A stretch of DNA of 64,000 nt from Sclerodactyla briareus (GCA_026419785.1 JAODTK010005789.1:496001-560000), one strand, 5' to 3'; positions 25,201 to 36,975 are shown, numbered from the stretch's first letter. Notes: a model not told the origin generated them from the letters alone. Translations and numbers: made by a program.

Positions 25201-25545
25201 ACCTGACAAGAAGTGTGTTGCCACTCAAAAACCAAAAAGAATTGATCACAAAACGACCAATCACTGCACTATTACTAACCGCAAGAGATGCCTTGTTGCT
25301 TTGACAAAGGTCGAAAAAAGTTCTCTGAGGGCAATTGAAGTAAAATACTGAAAAGTGAAACCTGGGTAGTAAAGTGTATCTTGATAGAGAGAAGGGCTAA
25401 AGTTACGATTCAAACCAGTGAGGTCCAACGTTTCCATTCAGTGTGGGAAGACTAGCGACCGTACCACGGAGTACGGCAGACTGCAGGCAAGGCTAAAATT
25501 TATTAAATGAGCCCAATTAATTAGAAATGTCTCAACATGGGATAT
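22214..25545 (+). repeat. 3.2-kb tandem duplication, copy B
   Basis: Collinear with copy A from AAATTGGTAGTAACAAAAGT to the terminal AAATGAGCCCAATT. Differences are mostly 1-4 nt insertions and deletions scattered along the length, with fewer clean substitutions. This is the pattern of uncorrected long-read error or a misassembled second haplotype as much as true divergence. Confidence 0.85.
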
Positions 25546-25663
25546 ATATATATATATATAATATAGCTATATATAATATATGTATATATATATATTATAT
25601 ATATATAATATAATATATATAACCCATGTGAGACATTTCTAAATTATGTGGGCTCATTGATTG
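25508..25663. repeat. AT-cored palindrome at the end of copy B
   Basis: Left arm TGAGCCCAATTAATTAGAAA with TGTCTCAACATGGG and right arm CCCATGTGAGACATTTCTAA with TTATGTGGGCTCA are reverse complements of about 40 bp. They enclose ~75 bp of AT repeat. The right arm is an inverted copy of the end of the 3.2-kb unit. Confidence 0.85.
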
Positions 25664-26689
25664 TTGATCCAGTAAGACTTCTGCCAATTGTGTGAAATGT
25701 GATTATCACCACTTTTCCCAAATGGCACACATGTGACTGTCGAAAACGCCAGATAGATAGGCACTGGGGGAAGAAGAGAGATATTTTATAGACTCAAATC
25801 CCTAACCGTTTCTGCCTGGGGTAGGTACAGAGGTAATGCCAGCACTTTTGCTCATAAGCGAAAAAGCCACAAATGTTTGGCCCCCTTCCCCACTTTAAGA
25901 AGCTTCCTTGACCCTGCTTCTTCCTCCCAACTCACTCCACTCTCACGGCCTCTACCACACCACAGTTAATCCCGCCCTCGTTAGGGCTTGTCTGTGAATA
26001 GGTAATAAACAGTGATTATTACCAATGTCAGTCCGCGCCTGTCAAGTTAATTTACATCCTGAAGGGTGCACTTAGAGAGAAAGGATAAAACTTAAACAAT
26101 CAGATAATCAGGTAGGCGGGTGCACACAGAGAATTAATTGGATGAACCCCAACACTCCTCAGTACTCTGGAATGCAAGTGCCAGGTACCCAGTTGCACAC
26201 TGAATGTGACAGGCAAGCAAAAGTTATTGGGTGTTTACGGCTGACACAGTCACACCCCCACACAACTTAAGAGATTAAATCCTCTTGGGGATTGGGCCGG
26301 ACAATGTGGACCAAGCCAAACTAAGGGCCTTGTTATAGTATTACACACACAATGCAGGGCAGTGGTTTGAAGAGGATTTGTGGGCCCAGCCATAGGTGTC
26401 TAATTGAAATCAGGGAATTTCCTGGTGTTGCATTATGCTTGTAATAACCAGTCAAATGGGGAAATTTGAAGATCATAACACCGTTTTCAATAATGTCTAG
26501 CAACAAATTGGCATTCCCCCCTCGAGTAAATGATATTATAGGCCTATGGAAAAAGTGCCAGTTGTCAACCCCCCCCCCCCTCGCATTCTTCCGTTGATAC
26601 AGGTTACTAATGCCCCCCAATTTTGTACCTTCATATCTTGGAGGAAATGCCACTGGGATTTAAATATCGTAAAATATACACTAAAGAGA
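25664..26689. other. Unassigned sequence
   Basis: No gene recognised. A C run at about 26569-26581. A 106-aa minus-strand frame (26333-26653) runs through that tract and is not convincing. Confidence 0.35.
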
Positions 26690-27610
26690 TGAAGAGGAAG
26701 AAAGAATACGCAAGAAGAGTGGTTTCTGCCTACTTTTGTTTTGCCAATTAGGAATTTGTCAATAAAGCAGTGATGCAGGCTTCAATAGGGCTGACATTTT
26801 GTAATTTCATAAGCTGCCTCTGAAACCTGCAGGGGGGGAAGGGGGGGTGCATGCAAGACCAAAAATTCCCACCCACACCCGTAGGCACACCACTTCTGTC
26901 AGGGCGTACATATAGGCTGGTCACTGGTGCTAGTCCAATATTTTGTTTCACACATATCAGGACATGATAATGAAATGACAATTCCAAGAATTTTGGATGT
27001 CTACATGGGAAATATTGGTATTGGGGAGGGGGGAGGGGGAGTGGAACAAGGAACCCAGATTTCATGCTATGGGGGCCAACACAACACTTCGGTGTCATGA
27101 GTATAAAGAAACACTAAATGAGAGGAACTATACGCAAAAAGAAGCGCTTCTGCCTTGGCCAAATTAGGAATTTGGCATAAATGCAGTGATGCAGGCTTCA
27201 ACTAAGGGCTACATTTTCAATTTCATAAGATGCCTATGAAACCTGGGGAGGGGGGAGGGTGCGTGGAAGACCAAAATTGCCAACCCTACCAGGAGAAATC
27301 ACCACTACTGATCAGGAGCGTACATATAGGCTTGGTCACTTGGTGCGTCAATACTCAAACATATCAGGAATAATGATAAAAGAAAATTAAGAATTGTACT
27401 GTCTCACTGGGGGAGATATTTGGTGCTAGTTCCAATACTCAAACATATCGGATAAACAATAAATGGACAATTCAGAATTTGTACTGTTTTCCCTGGGGGA
27501 AGGAAATATTGGGCTGCTAGTACATACTCAAACATATCAGGAATACAATGAGATGACAATTGAAGAATTGTACTGTCTTCACTAGGGGTGAAATATTTGG
27601 TTGGTTGGGC
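26690..27610 (+). repeat. ~420-bp tandem duplication with an internal ~85-bp triplication
   Basis: Two units (about 26690-27110 and 27115-27610) share AAATGCAGTGATGCAGGCTT, TAAGATGCCTATGAAACCTG and GCGTACATATAGGCTTGGTC. In the second unit the segment with ACTCAAACATATCAGGAA, GAATTGTACTGT and AAATATT is present three times (27345-27605). Confidence 0.7.
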
Positions 27611-27649
27611 ATATGCTTGTTCTCACTATGTACAAGAATCGTGCAGAAT

Positions 27650-28470
27650 ATAAGGATTGTCTAATGGTGGACCTGGAAGACCTTGACCTGATCCAAAAAC
27701 AATAGGGTTAATCTTCTCATGTGTACAATCCACACACTTAATTGAATTAATAGATATTTGCATTCATTAGGATATCATGCTGACGAGCAGATGTCAAATG
27801 CAAATTTATCCACATTTCAGTGTTTTAGCTTGTCTTGACCTTCCACCTCATTGAGATTGAGTGTGAGATGGGTATGTAGTATGGTAGTGCCATTGACTTT
27901 TTTGTTTGTATTCAACAAGACGCATCTGCCCAACACAAAAAAGCATTGCAAAATCCACTAGGTCAACGGTCAAATGAGGTCAAAGGTCAAAAGGTCAAAT
28001 GAAGTCAAAGTCGGTCCACCAGAAGTATTTCACCCAGACGAAACCGAAAACTTCCAATTACGACAGTCCTCCAAAATGTTTCGATTGGCGAGTTATATGA
28101 CGATTTCCTGTGGTGACCCCGAATGACCTTGCACCTGACAACAAAACAATAGGGTTCACTCCCCATACAGCTACCCTACATACCCAATTTGAACAGATAG
28201 ATACTCACGTACGTCAGAATCGTGCGGACAAACTTTTCGAACTTTGCCCTCTCGTGACCTTGAGATGAAATTGAAGGGCATCCAAAAAAAGGGTCATCCT
28301 CCCCATATGGGCAACCTGCATACCTATTTTACTTTTGATACCAGTTTGCGAGCGTTAGATATCGTGCTGACAAGGGTTGTCACACACACATCACACACAC
28401 ACACACACACAGCACACACACATACGCAATGTGCATGACGTATAGCTCCTGTTGCCTCCGGCAAGGATCA
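27650..28470 (+). repeat. R1 repeat array with AGGTCA cluster
   Basis: R1 blocks (CCAAAACAATAGGGTT, TGACCTTG, CTCCCCATACAGCTACCCTA) occur with a dense AGGTCA cluster at 27960-28010. The array ends with imperfect (CA)n at 28380-28432 and GCATGACGTATAGCTCCTGT, a diverged form of the R1 terminal hairpin region. Confidence 0.65.
27977..27989 (+). promoter_or_regulatory. Perfect DR1 nuclear-receptor-type site
   Basis: AGGTCAAAGGTCA, two AGGTCA half-sites spaced by 1 nt, with a third AGGTCA 2 nt downstream (27992-27997). DR1 is the known consensus for HNF4 and RXR-type dimers. It lies inside repeat R1, so function is unproven. Confidence 0.4.
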
Positions 28471-28639
28471 AAAAGAAGAGCGCGAAAAATCACGGGGAAT
28501 GCCTATATCGCCTTTCTAGTTGCAACGATAATCTTTCCTGTGGAAAATGATGATGAAGTACACTAGATTTTTATCAACATTCTTCTTACGACGAGCTTTC
28601 AAAGGGCTTATAGTACAGTATTGATTGCCATTCTACTCC

Positions 28640-30785
28640 TATAACCAGTGTCTGAATCACAGCAAGAAATGCGAGGGAAAATCACTGCCGTTAAAATAAA
28701 GAAGGAATATGTTTAGCCATCAAAAAGACGGTATGGAGGTCAGCTTGCATTGATTTGCACCTTGGCATTTAGCTGTGGTTGTGTTATGATCTGACTGGAA
28801 TTTAGGTTTATTCATTAAAACTTGTATATTCGCGATCTATCAGGATCTCTATCGAATTTTGATGCACAAGAGGCGATATATGTAACCAAGCAGCCACTAC
28901 ATGTTACCGGGGGCGTCGCTAGAGGGGTTAGGGGAGGGGTTGTTGTGGGGGTGTAGGGGTGTGACCCCCCCCCCCATTCACAGGGGAAGTCTGCAAAATG
29001 AAGGAAAATGCAAGTTAAAAAGAGGTTATTAGCAAACGAGAGACAGCTTTAGGAAGGAAAAGCGAACCCTTTTATAGTTAACCCTTACCATGTTCCATAT
29101 ATTTCTGGCTCAAAATGGACTGGGAGCCATCTCCAGCAATCTATTGTAGTATAGAACCAAACTTGTGTGCCTAGTCGGGGCAATATGAAGAACAAATGTA
29201 AGTAGAAAGAAAGGAAAACGAACTTTGCGCCCCCAGTCGGCAAATGGAGAAACAAATGAAAAGAGGGATAGTGTGACCCCGGAGGCGGTAAAGATGTTGA
29301 AGGAGAGGGATGGTTGTGAAAGAAGAGCAAAACGTAAGCTTGTACATTCAACCCTTACGAAGTCCGGCTGGCAATAGTGGGTTTAGAAAACTACAAGTTC
29401 TCCTAGTCTGGCAAATTGAAACGCAATAGGCTAAGGAGAACAAGACGGGTTTCGAAACAGTGAAAGTGAAAACTTAACATTCAACTCTCAGAATACCTGG
29501 GTGAAAATGGTCTGGGAGGCCATGTCCGGCAATCTGTGGCAGTATCAGTAAGTATATATAGGACGCGAATTTTGTGCCCACGTCGGCAAATGGAGAAACT
29601 CTCTTGAAATGATGGCAAATGAAATATACCAATTAGAATGGGGAATTTCAGTTGAGGCAGGACACCTGTGAGGAAAGATCAGTCAATTGAGGCAAAACAT
29701 CCAGTCACTGTGTAATCTCAGCAGTGGAAAATCATCTGAAGTCTGGTTCCGTCTAGTCTAAGAGTATTCTACACTGAGTTGGTCTAAGCCGACTGATATA
29801 AAATGCTGGGACTGAAAAAAGTCAGTGTTACCATTTGGAAGAGTGAAAATTGGGAGGGCACGGTAGGTAAGAGAGGTTAAAATGGTTGGCAATCTATGGG
29901 GCATAGAAATTTCACAGTGCCATGCCAGCTTAATAAAACACTTGGGAAGGGGCCGTTCCTTGCATCGGGGGGCTTACGAAACCAAAATTTTCTGGGGACG
30001 CTTCCGACCCAACCAAAGGTGGCGCCCGCTGGGATAGTACCACTCCCATTCAGACTCAACTGATATGCCACCCATCTAGTGACAAGAAGAAGAAGAGACG
30101 ACTACTTTAGATGGCAGCTGTGAGCTAACGTACGTACAAGCTAGGTAGATCTAAGGGTACCTTGATCAAAACTTCTTAGCTCTGCCTCTGCGCCATCAGC
30201 CGTGTGGCACGGCCTCATGATCAACAACCAGACTACTACTGTGGTTACAGACACTGTTGGGAAAAAACCAATTTGTGACGCTTTCCCTCTATATATGAAC
30301 GCGGGGTTAGTCGGCAAACTCAGCTGGTAGTCGGCACCCAAAAACTCAGGCATGGAGTCGCAAAAATAGGAGGGGTCACCCCCCAAAAGGATGGTCTGGC
30401 GACGACCGCATTTACATCAAACTTATCCATATATTAGAAGGGCGGACCCTATTCTATGGCCTCCTTGATTATCTTTGTCCAGAGGCGATTCATCATCTGT
30501 AGTTTCGTCTTCCTATTTTCGTGGGGGCGTTCTTTGCGAGGGTTTATGATAATACCTGATTTTATCGCAAGAATGTCCTCAGACGAAGGTCATCGGCCCT
30601 GAAGACATGCATATTTATTGGCAGTTAATGCAAGAGTCTCAACTTCAATAATTAAGAAGATGTTAGGTGCTTAAGACGGTCGAGAGGGTCGTTGAACTGG
30701 GGATGTTATTTCTGCCTGATGCAATCGGTTTTATTCATTCTAGCATAAGTCAACTTCCGCGTAACTCTGTATGTTATACTGGGAC
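28640..30785 (+). repeat. Paralogous segment D1, split by a transposon
   Basis: 28640-28907 and 30416-30785 match 33525-33785 and 33786-34155 in the same order and orientation. Shared landmarks are TAACCA..CTACATGTTAC, ATATTAGAAGGGCGGA, CTTTGCGAGGGTT and CATGCATATTTATTGGCAGTT. The middle part is the inserted element at 28908-30408. Confidence 0.8.
28908..30408. mobile_element. 1.5-kb hAT-like insertion with preserved empty site
   Basis: The left end CGGGGGCGTCGCTAGAGG and the right end, CGGTCGTCGCCAGACC on the other strand, form imperfect TIRs. Flanks are CATGTTAC (28900-28907) and CATTTAC (30409-30415), a one-base-deleted copy. The paralogous site near 33775-33782 holds a single CATGTTAC followed by the same right flank, so the boundaries are fixed by comparison. 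The interior has a ~400-bp diverged direct repeat (29088 and 29488) and no recognisable transposase. Confidence 0.82.
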
Positions 30786-31139
30786 ATTACATATATTTGG
30801 GCTATCGGGCTTGCATGTAGAAGGTACCGCCCCAAAGAGGCATTGCCATAATCAGGTTGTAACTATATGCAGTGTGGGGATTGTACTCGGTGGCCGGCCC
30901 AATTCTATGGTTGGTGCCGGGAAGGAAAAAGATGGGCTATAATGAAGCCCAACGCGAAAAAAAGAGAGTACAGAAAATGGTGACTGAAGAGGCTGTGGAA
31001 ATTGGAGCCCACCCCTTCGGGAGCCATAGCACTGAAGGAGGAATTGATGAATAGAGTCTACTGAGCACTCCAATCAAAAAGGGGAATGCCTCGGGCCCAG
31101 TAAGGGTGGGACACTGAAAGTATCTAATCAACATTAGTT
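30786..31139. other. Unassigned sequence
   Basis: Several overlapping ORFs of 60-91 codons on both strands, none recognised. Confidence 0.35.
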
Positions 31140-33485
31140 AATTTATGGGGTAGCTATAGTGCAATGTATAGGAAATGTAGAGTCTCTCACGGAAGTAACA
31201 TGAAGTTCATGTTATCAAGTAGGGGAGCCTATTTGCTTATTTAAATACTCGATCCACGACAGCGAACACAACGACCGAACACGCGTTGTTCATGACAGGG
31301 GAAAATCTACTGCATTTCTGGATCCAACACATGTCATGCAGCTGGTTGGTTGAAAATCTACTATTTTGGTGATATGACAGTTCGGCTGAATTTTTTTTAC
31401 CCCAGGGATCTATAACGACATGTTGCTTTCGGGAAGACCAAATGTTATCTTCGTCTACCTAGTTGGTAAAGACTCTGGCGAACTCAAAAAAAATCATAAC
31501 TTAACCCCGGTGACCAAAATAGACTCCATCCTTTCGTACCAGACGCCATCTGATTTATCAAATTAATGGAATTCGTCGAAAATAGAGAAATCGTCTTAGC
31601 ACAGTCGCTCGTTTCAGGGAACCTCCACCATTAACTTATAGGGACCAAACGTGAAGTCAAGCTCCACCAAGTTATCGTTAACACCATACGAAACTGAGGC
31701 ATCGCACCATTCATGCAAGCTCAATCTCTGACAACCTTGGTGATTAAATGTGGTCCTCTCTCCACCAAGTCGTTAAATACGATAAACTTTTAAAACCGCT
31801 GAAAGATTCACTAACAGTTTATAGGTGCTTAATTTATGCACGAGGAATTGCCCACCATGCCTACGTATACAATCACTCACAAATGGACAAAAGATATGGA
31901 AAAGTTGTGGTATGGTCCGTACATCAATGGAACTAAACCTATCTATACATCTGAGCCAGTACGGTCGCATGGTCGGTTACCGTTTAAATCGCTCACAGCA
32001 ACATACTCGCGCGGCTCGCACAATTATACACCCATACACCGCAAGCACGCACTACGGGCAAGAACGTCCTGGACAAACTACGGTTGCTTACGTGTGTTCA
32101 ATGAGTTACATGGGGATAACTATTAGTCCGAATCTGTTCCAATGGACTTCAGAGCCAGAGGATGCCTGAGTGTTACGAACGTTCCATTGCACCGCCGAGG
32201 TTAATGAACCTGTCTTGAAGGAAAATCCGAAGAGGAGGTTCGTATCGTAGGGTATGCAGTCTTATTGCTAACCGCATGCTGAAATTTATCAGCTCCCTGC
32301 AGACCCAATTAATAATTTTAAAGTGTTTTCTTCTTCACTGTTGAATCCCAATTCAAAGAACAGCTATTAATTCGGCCGGATACGGATTATATATGTCGAG
32401 TTTTACCACCGCGCTCAGATATTATGTGCTAGGGTCGCAATTAGAGGGAGTCGTGAATTGCTGGAGCTAATCCTGAGGCTTTTCGTATCATTGTAAGTCG
32501 ATCCCATCTGTGGCACTCCGTCGCCCATCTGCATGTTATCTGTATGACTAAATAATTCTGTCATAGTTTATACTTATATAAATATGTCATGGTTTATGGG
32601 GATGACTACAAGAAAAACCGGAAGATATCCGTTGCAGCTTGCCACATCAAGCGTAAGAGGAGAACAATTCCTCAAACATATACTAAACGCCTCGGAGGCT
32701 AGCGTAAGAGATGTCACGATTCATATTCAGATTACGATCAGCTGTGTGCGTGCCGTTCAATCAAATCCGTGTAACAAAACGCAAATGGATATCTGAGGTG
32801 TTCTGGCATTCTCAAGGGAATATCACGCAAGACGATGGGAAAACAACACCAGGGGCAACATGAGCGCCTTGGGGAAAATTCGCTCTAACAGACTTGATAG
32901 GCATGATGAGGATCTCCTTCAGCCTTTCGCCCTGAGTTGATGGTAAACAACGAAGAACTTATGACACACAGGAAAATTCTCTCCTACCCAAGCAAGAGCC
33001 CCGCTCAAGAGCCCGTATTTATTATTATGATGCACTACTTCCCCCGCTGAAACACCTATGCGTGAAGAAATTGCCACAAGTTCTCGCCGACGACGTGTTT
33101 TCCAGGGTGATCAGAGTTACTGATCAGTGTGTGGAGAAGACGCTGAATAAATAGTTTTGAGGCGTGATGCGTAGAGGTGGGGGCTTTCAGCTCGTATTCG
33201 GTATTCGGGGTTACTGGTGACTCACCGTTGATGTTGGAATCTACTTAGTTGTTTGTGTCCTCGAAGAGGAATCCAGGGGATTATTTGAGGAGAAACAACC
33301 GTATACCTACGTATGGAATGTGTTTACATTTGCTCTTCACAGGAGTAGGCCGAGAGCCAGGATTCCACGGTTACACGGTAGGATGATCATGGATACTGGC
33401 AAATAATTAACGATTTGAAGCCTCGGTCTGGAACCGAAGTGAGGGTCTATCAGGACCCTGATAAATGAGGTGGTACTGATATATG
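31140..33485 (+). repeat. Diverged copy C of the 3.2-kb block, with ~0.9-kb insert
   Basis: 31140-31242 and 32135-33485 follow the same order as copy A from about 19940 to 21450 (ACTTCAGAGCC, GTTACGAACGTTCC, AGCAAGAGCCCCGCTCA, AAACAACC). The ~0.9-kb segment 31243-32134 has no counterpart in A or B. It carries ORFs of 96 and 114 codons (31836-32126 and 31825-32169) that I do not recognise, and its ends show no clear TSD. Confidence 0.65.
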
Positions 33486-33524
33486 TCGACAAGTCCATAT
33501 TATACTACAGTTCCATTCCAGTCC

Positions 33525-34155
33525 TAAACAGTGACTGAATTTTCAAGAAGGAGAAAAATAACTGCCAGATGAAATAGGATAAGGGAAATATGTTTAGTCT
33601 ATCGAATTGCGGTATACGGGCTTCCCATGGTTTCTCCTTGGCCAGTTGGATAGAGTTGTTTGCTGCGATTATGAGTTGGCTGTAATTCACGGTTTATTTC
33701 AGGTTGGACTTCGTATACCGCGATCTTTTCAAATTTGATTCACTGAGAGGCGCTAGGTAACCACATCAACTACATGTTACATGATCCTATCCAAATATTA
33801 GAAGGGCGGAACCATTCTATGGCATCCTTGATTATCTTTGTCCTGAGGCAATTTATCCTCTGACGTTATATTTTTCTTCGTCCTACATTTCGTGGGGCGA
33901 CTTCTTTGCGAGGGTTCAAGTTGATAAAATCCTTAAATCATCGCATGAATGTCCTCGGAGGAGGTCATTGGCACTGAGGCCATGCATATTCATTGGCAGT
34001 TCATGCGAAACGAAAGTTCTCAACTTCATAATTGAGCAGATGTTAGGGGCATACAGCGGTTGGGAGGGGCAGTTGACACTAGGGAGGTCATTTCTGCTTG
34101 AGAATGGTATTCATTTCTAGCATAAGTCAGCTTTGGTTCTGTCTGTATACTTTGA
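33525..34155 (+). repeat. Paralogous segment D2 (empty-site copy)
   Basis: Collinear with D1 but lacking the 28908-30408 insertion: CTACATGTTAC runs directly into ATGATCCTATCCAAATATTA. It directly follows copy C of the 3.2-kb block. Confidence 0.8.
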
Positions 34156-34284
34156 ACTGTACCCCAGATTGTGTGGGTGTGATGTATGTGTGTGGGTTTG
34201 CGCCATTGTGTGTGTGTGCGTGTGTGTGTGCGTGGTGGTACAGGCCACTACGTCGAGAAGCAACACCATGAAGGACTGTAATAA

Positions 34285-34560
34285 TAACCGAACGGGTTGG
34301 CACATTTGGTGAGCGTCAGCCTTCCACCCAGGAAACTGGGTTCGAAAACTCTGGTCGGAAGTCATTCAAAGAAGTCAAAAAGTGGATTAACCCTATACCT
34401 GTTCCTTATCGCTGGGCGATCAGCACGAGGGATTGGAGCAGGACAAAAAGAGGAGCTATATGCAATTTGCAGTGACGTCTGCCACCACCACCATTAAAGT
34501 ACCGCCGAAGAAACAAATAGTGTAGCATCCAGGTCTGCGCCCTTGTCGAGCCTTGGGCAC
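34285..34560 (+). mobile_element. tRNA-headed SINE
   Basis: The head resembles a tRNA: GGCACATTTGGTGAGCGTCA (A-box region) and ACTGGGTTCGAAAAC (B-box region) at near-tRNA spacing, as an RNA polymerase III promoter would need. The body contains GCGATCAGCACGAGGGATTG, TTAAAGTACCGCC and CATCCAGGTCTGC. The same head-body order recurs on the minus strand at 63170-63455, and the body again at 63810-64000. A (GT)n tract (34195-34235) precedes it. Confidence 0.72.
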
Positions 34561-35279
34561 CTCCTCTGCTCGGCAAGTATATCATTTAACGAAAAAATAT
34601 TAAACATGGTATTTATGTAATGAGGAGAATGATCGATCTAATGGGAGGCGGTTTAGTCGCTATTGCACCAGTGCGGCAGAGTAGTTAGTAGTCGTTGATA
34701 GCTAGAATTGAGACGTACATGACGGGAGGAGGCGGAAAATGATAATCATTGGAAGATTCCTCCTATCTAGCGCAAAAAGTGGAAGGACCTGTACCATATT
34801 AAGGTATAGTTAGTGACTTTTTTTGGGGGCGAGGAGGGGGGGGGGGGAAGCAAGATGGAGTTTTGTTGTTGATGGTTATCTAACCTACCATAAAACATGC
34901 GTTAGTTCATGTTAATGATTCCTAAACTTTTAGAAATGAAGTGTGACTACTACTTAATATATAAACAATCATCGATTTAGATAAAAAAAATCGCCTTCTG
35001 CCTTTTCCATTATGCGCAGTCAATGTGTAATTAACATAGTATATATGAAGGGGATACTAATGAAAATACTACTGAAAATACTACTGGGAAATACTTTCGA
35101 GTATACATTTCCTCGTTATATTTATTTACTGGGAACTAGACACATACAGCCATGAGGTGGGTACCTTCTTATCGCACAGCAACCCAGTTAACTTGAATCG
35201 CACAAAGTGTTTTTTTTTTATATTTCCCATTTTCCTAGAATTAATCTGATCTCTCAAAACGAAACAACTGCAGTTTTTT
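34561..35279. other. Unassigned AT-rich sequence
   Basis: A T8-G5 / G10 mixed tract at 34818-34850; no ORF of note. Confidence 0.4.
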
Positions 35280-36975
35280 CAATTAGAAAACTCTTCAACA
35301 AATGCCAATCTGGTCAGACTTGATCGGGTTCAGAACGTTCCTTGACTCATTTCTTTCAACCTATGTTCAGAGCCAAGGACTAATGGCAACTATACATGTC
35401 GACAATTGCCCATTTTTCACAGATCGAGCAAAGGGTCCTTTCAACTTAATCAGATCAAGCATTCCGAACTTCAAATTGTTACAAGTATTTTCCAACCTCG
35501 ACCTCTTTACCTCCTCTCACTCTCACCTGACCCCAACAAAATAATGGCGCTCATTAGTAATCATAGTAAACACACCACTTCACATCCGTCTAGGTGGGGG
35601 GTCAAGTTATTATGTTTACAAGCTGAAATTTGCCAAATACTACTCTCATCACAACTGGACAACAAAATACACGGACACCTCTTTGCTCTTTTAAGCAAGT
35701 CCACACCTCAAATCCCAACTGGATCAGAACCAAGCGGATTCTCGTTTCAAGTTCACAAGGGTTTTTTGTCTTGGCCTGCAGTGACCTCAGGTGGCCTCGA
35801 CCTGACCCCAAACCAATAGGTTTCGTGTGCTCATCATGGTGGGAGCACACGAAATCTGAGCTTCAGCCATCTAGATGGGGTCCTGTTCACAAGTTGAATT
35901 TTTGCCACATATTGCTTTTCCCCATTCTCTATTCCGACCAAAAAAAGACCCTGATCTGCTTGAAAAAACAAACAATCGGGTTCTTGTACGAAGTACACAC
36001 TAAATTTCACTTGAATCGTCATTTGTCCTCATCATGGGGAACATACATACCACGTATGAGCTCCATTCATTGATAGGGGTTCAGTTATCATGTTTACGAG
36101 CCCAATTTAGGCAAAAAAAATATTTTTCACAAAATTGACATTTTTGTCAAAAAATGTCCCGATCTACACCAAACACAATAGGTGAAAAACAGTACCTGTA
36201 CTCTCCATAGGTAACTATACACAAAAAACGTGATCGGACCAACCATTCTGGACTTAACGTACGTGTTTACAATGTTGTCAGACATTGACCTCTGGTGACC
36301 TCAGATGACTCTGCCTGACGAGACAATGGGTTTAATGTTTACTCATCATGCGGATCCACACATACAATATGGTTGATCTTCCAGGTGGAGGTCTAGTTAT
36401 CGTGTTTACCAGCTGGGCGTCACACACCTACATTCACGCACAAACGCGCACACACACTGTCATGACTGCACAGGGATCGAAATAAGGGATCAGCGCCAGG
36501 AGTTACTTTTTTAACAAAAGATCCCCTGGTTTCATGGAATTGCTGGCATGGGAACCAGGAGTTAGTTTTGTAGGACCAGGGGCTCTGCTCACTTTCTCGA
36601 CCTCTCTTGAGGCTGACCAGGGATTCAAATGAGAAATCAACCACAGAGGCTATACACCTAGCTCACAGCACCGTGCGTACTAAGCATACACTGAAGTTTC
36701 AGTCTGCCAAACAAAACATTAAAATAATGCTTGCTGCAGCTATCAGTTAGTCCTACCCAAATGTGACGCAATGGAGCCCTCAGGGGCTATGTAGGGGGCG
36801 GCATAACCCCATGGGCTATTCGCCCCCCTAAAATAGCCCCGGTTCATACAATTTCATTGGGACCTGGGTTATTTATGAAATTTAGAGGGGGCTAATAGCC
36901 CCGGGCCCCTGGTTATCATGAGCCCTGTGACTGCATAGATTCCTCTGACTTGGTCAGAGAATATAAAAAAGATAA
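35280..36975 (+). repeat. R1 array interrupted by an hAT MITE
   Basis: R1 units (CCAACAAAATAATGG, TCTAGGTGGGGGTCAAGTTA, GGGGAACATACATACCACGT) run to the (CA)n end at about 36452. The terminal motif TGTCATGACTGCATAGATTC is split by the element at 36471-36927 and resumes at 36928. The 80-147-codon frames here are repeat-derived. Confidence 0.7.
36471..36927. mobile_element. 457-bp hAT-like MITE nested in R1
   Basis: An exact 8-bp target duplication, TGACTGCA (36463-36470 and 36928-36935), interrupts the R1 terminal motif. Removing one copy and the element restores the motif seen at other R1 loci, which fixes the boundaries independently. The ends are CAGGGATC and, inverted, CAGGGCTC. The interior has inverted GGGGCTAT/ATAGCCCC blocks at 36782-36905 and no transposase. 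Confidence 0.88.

Noticed and set aside
28378-28432. CRISPR-like short repeats
   Set aside because: Simple (CA)n microsatellite; no unique spacers, and the window is eukaryotic.
35302-36073. Overlapping 80-147-codon frames
   Set aside because: All lie in R1 repeat units; equivalent frames at other R1 loci are broken and unrelated.
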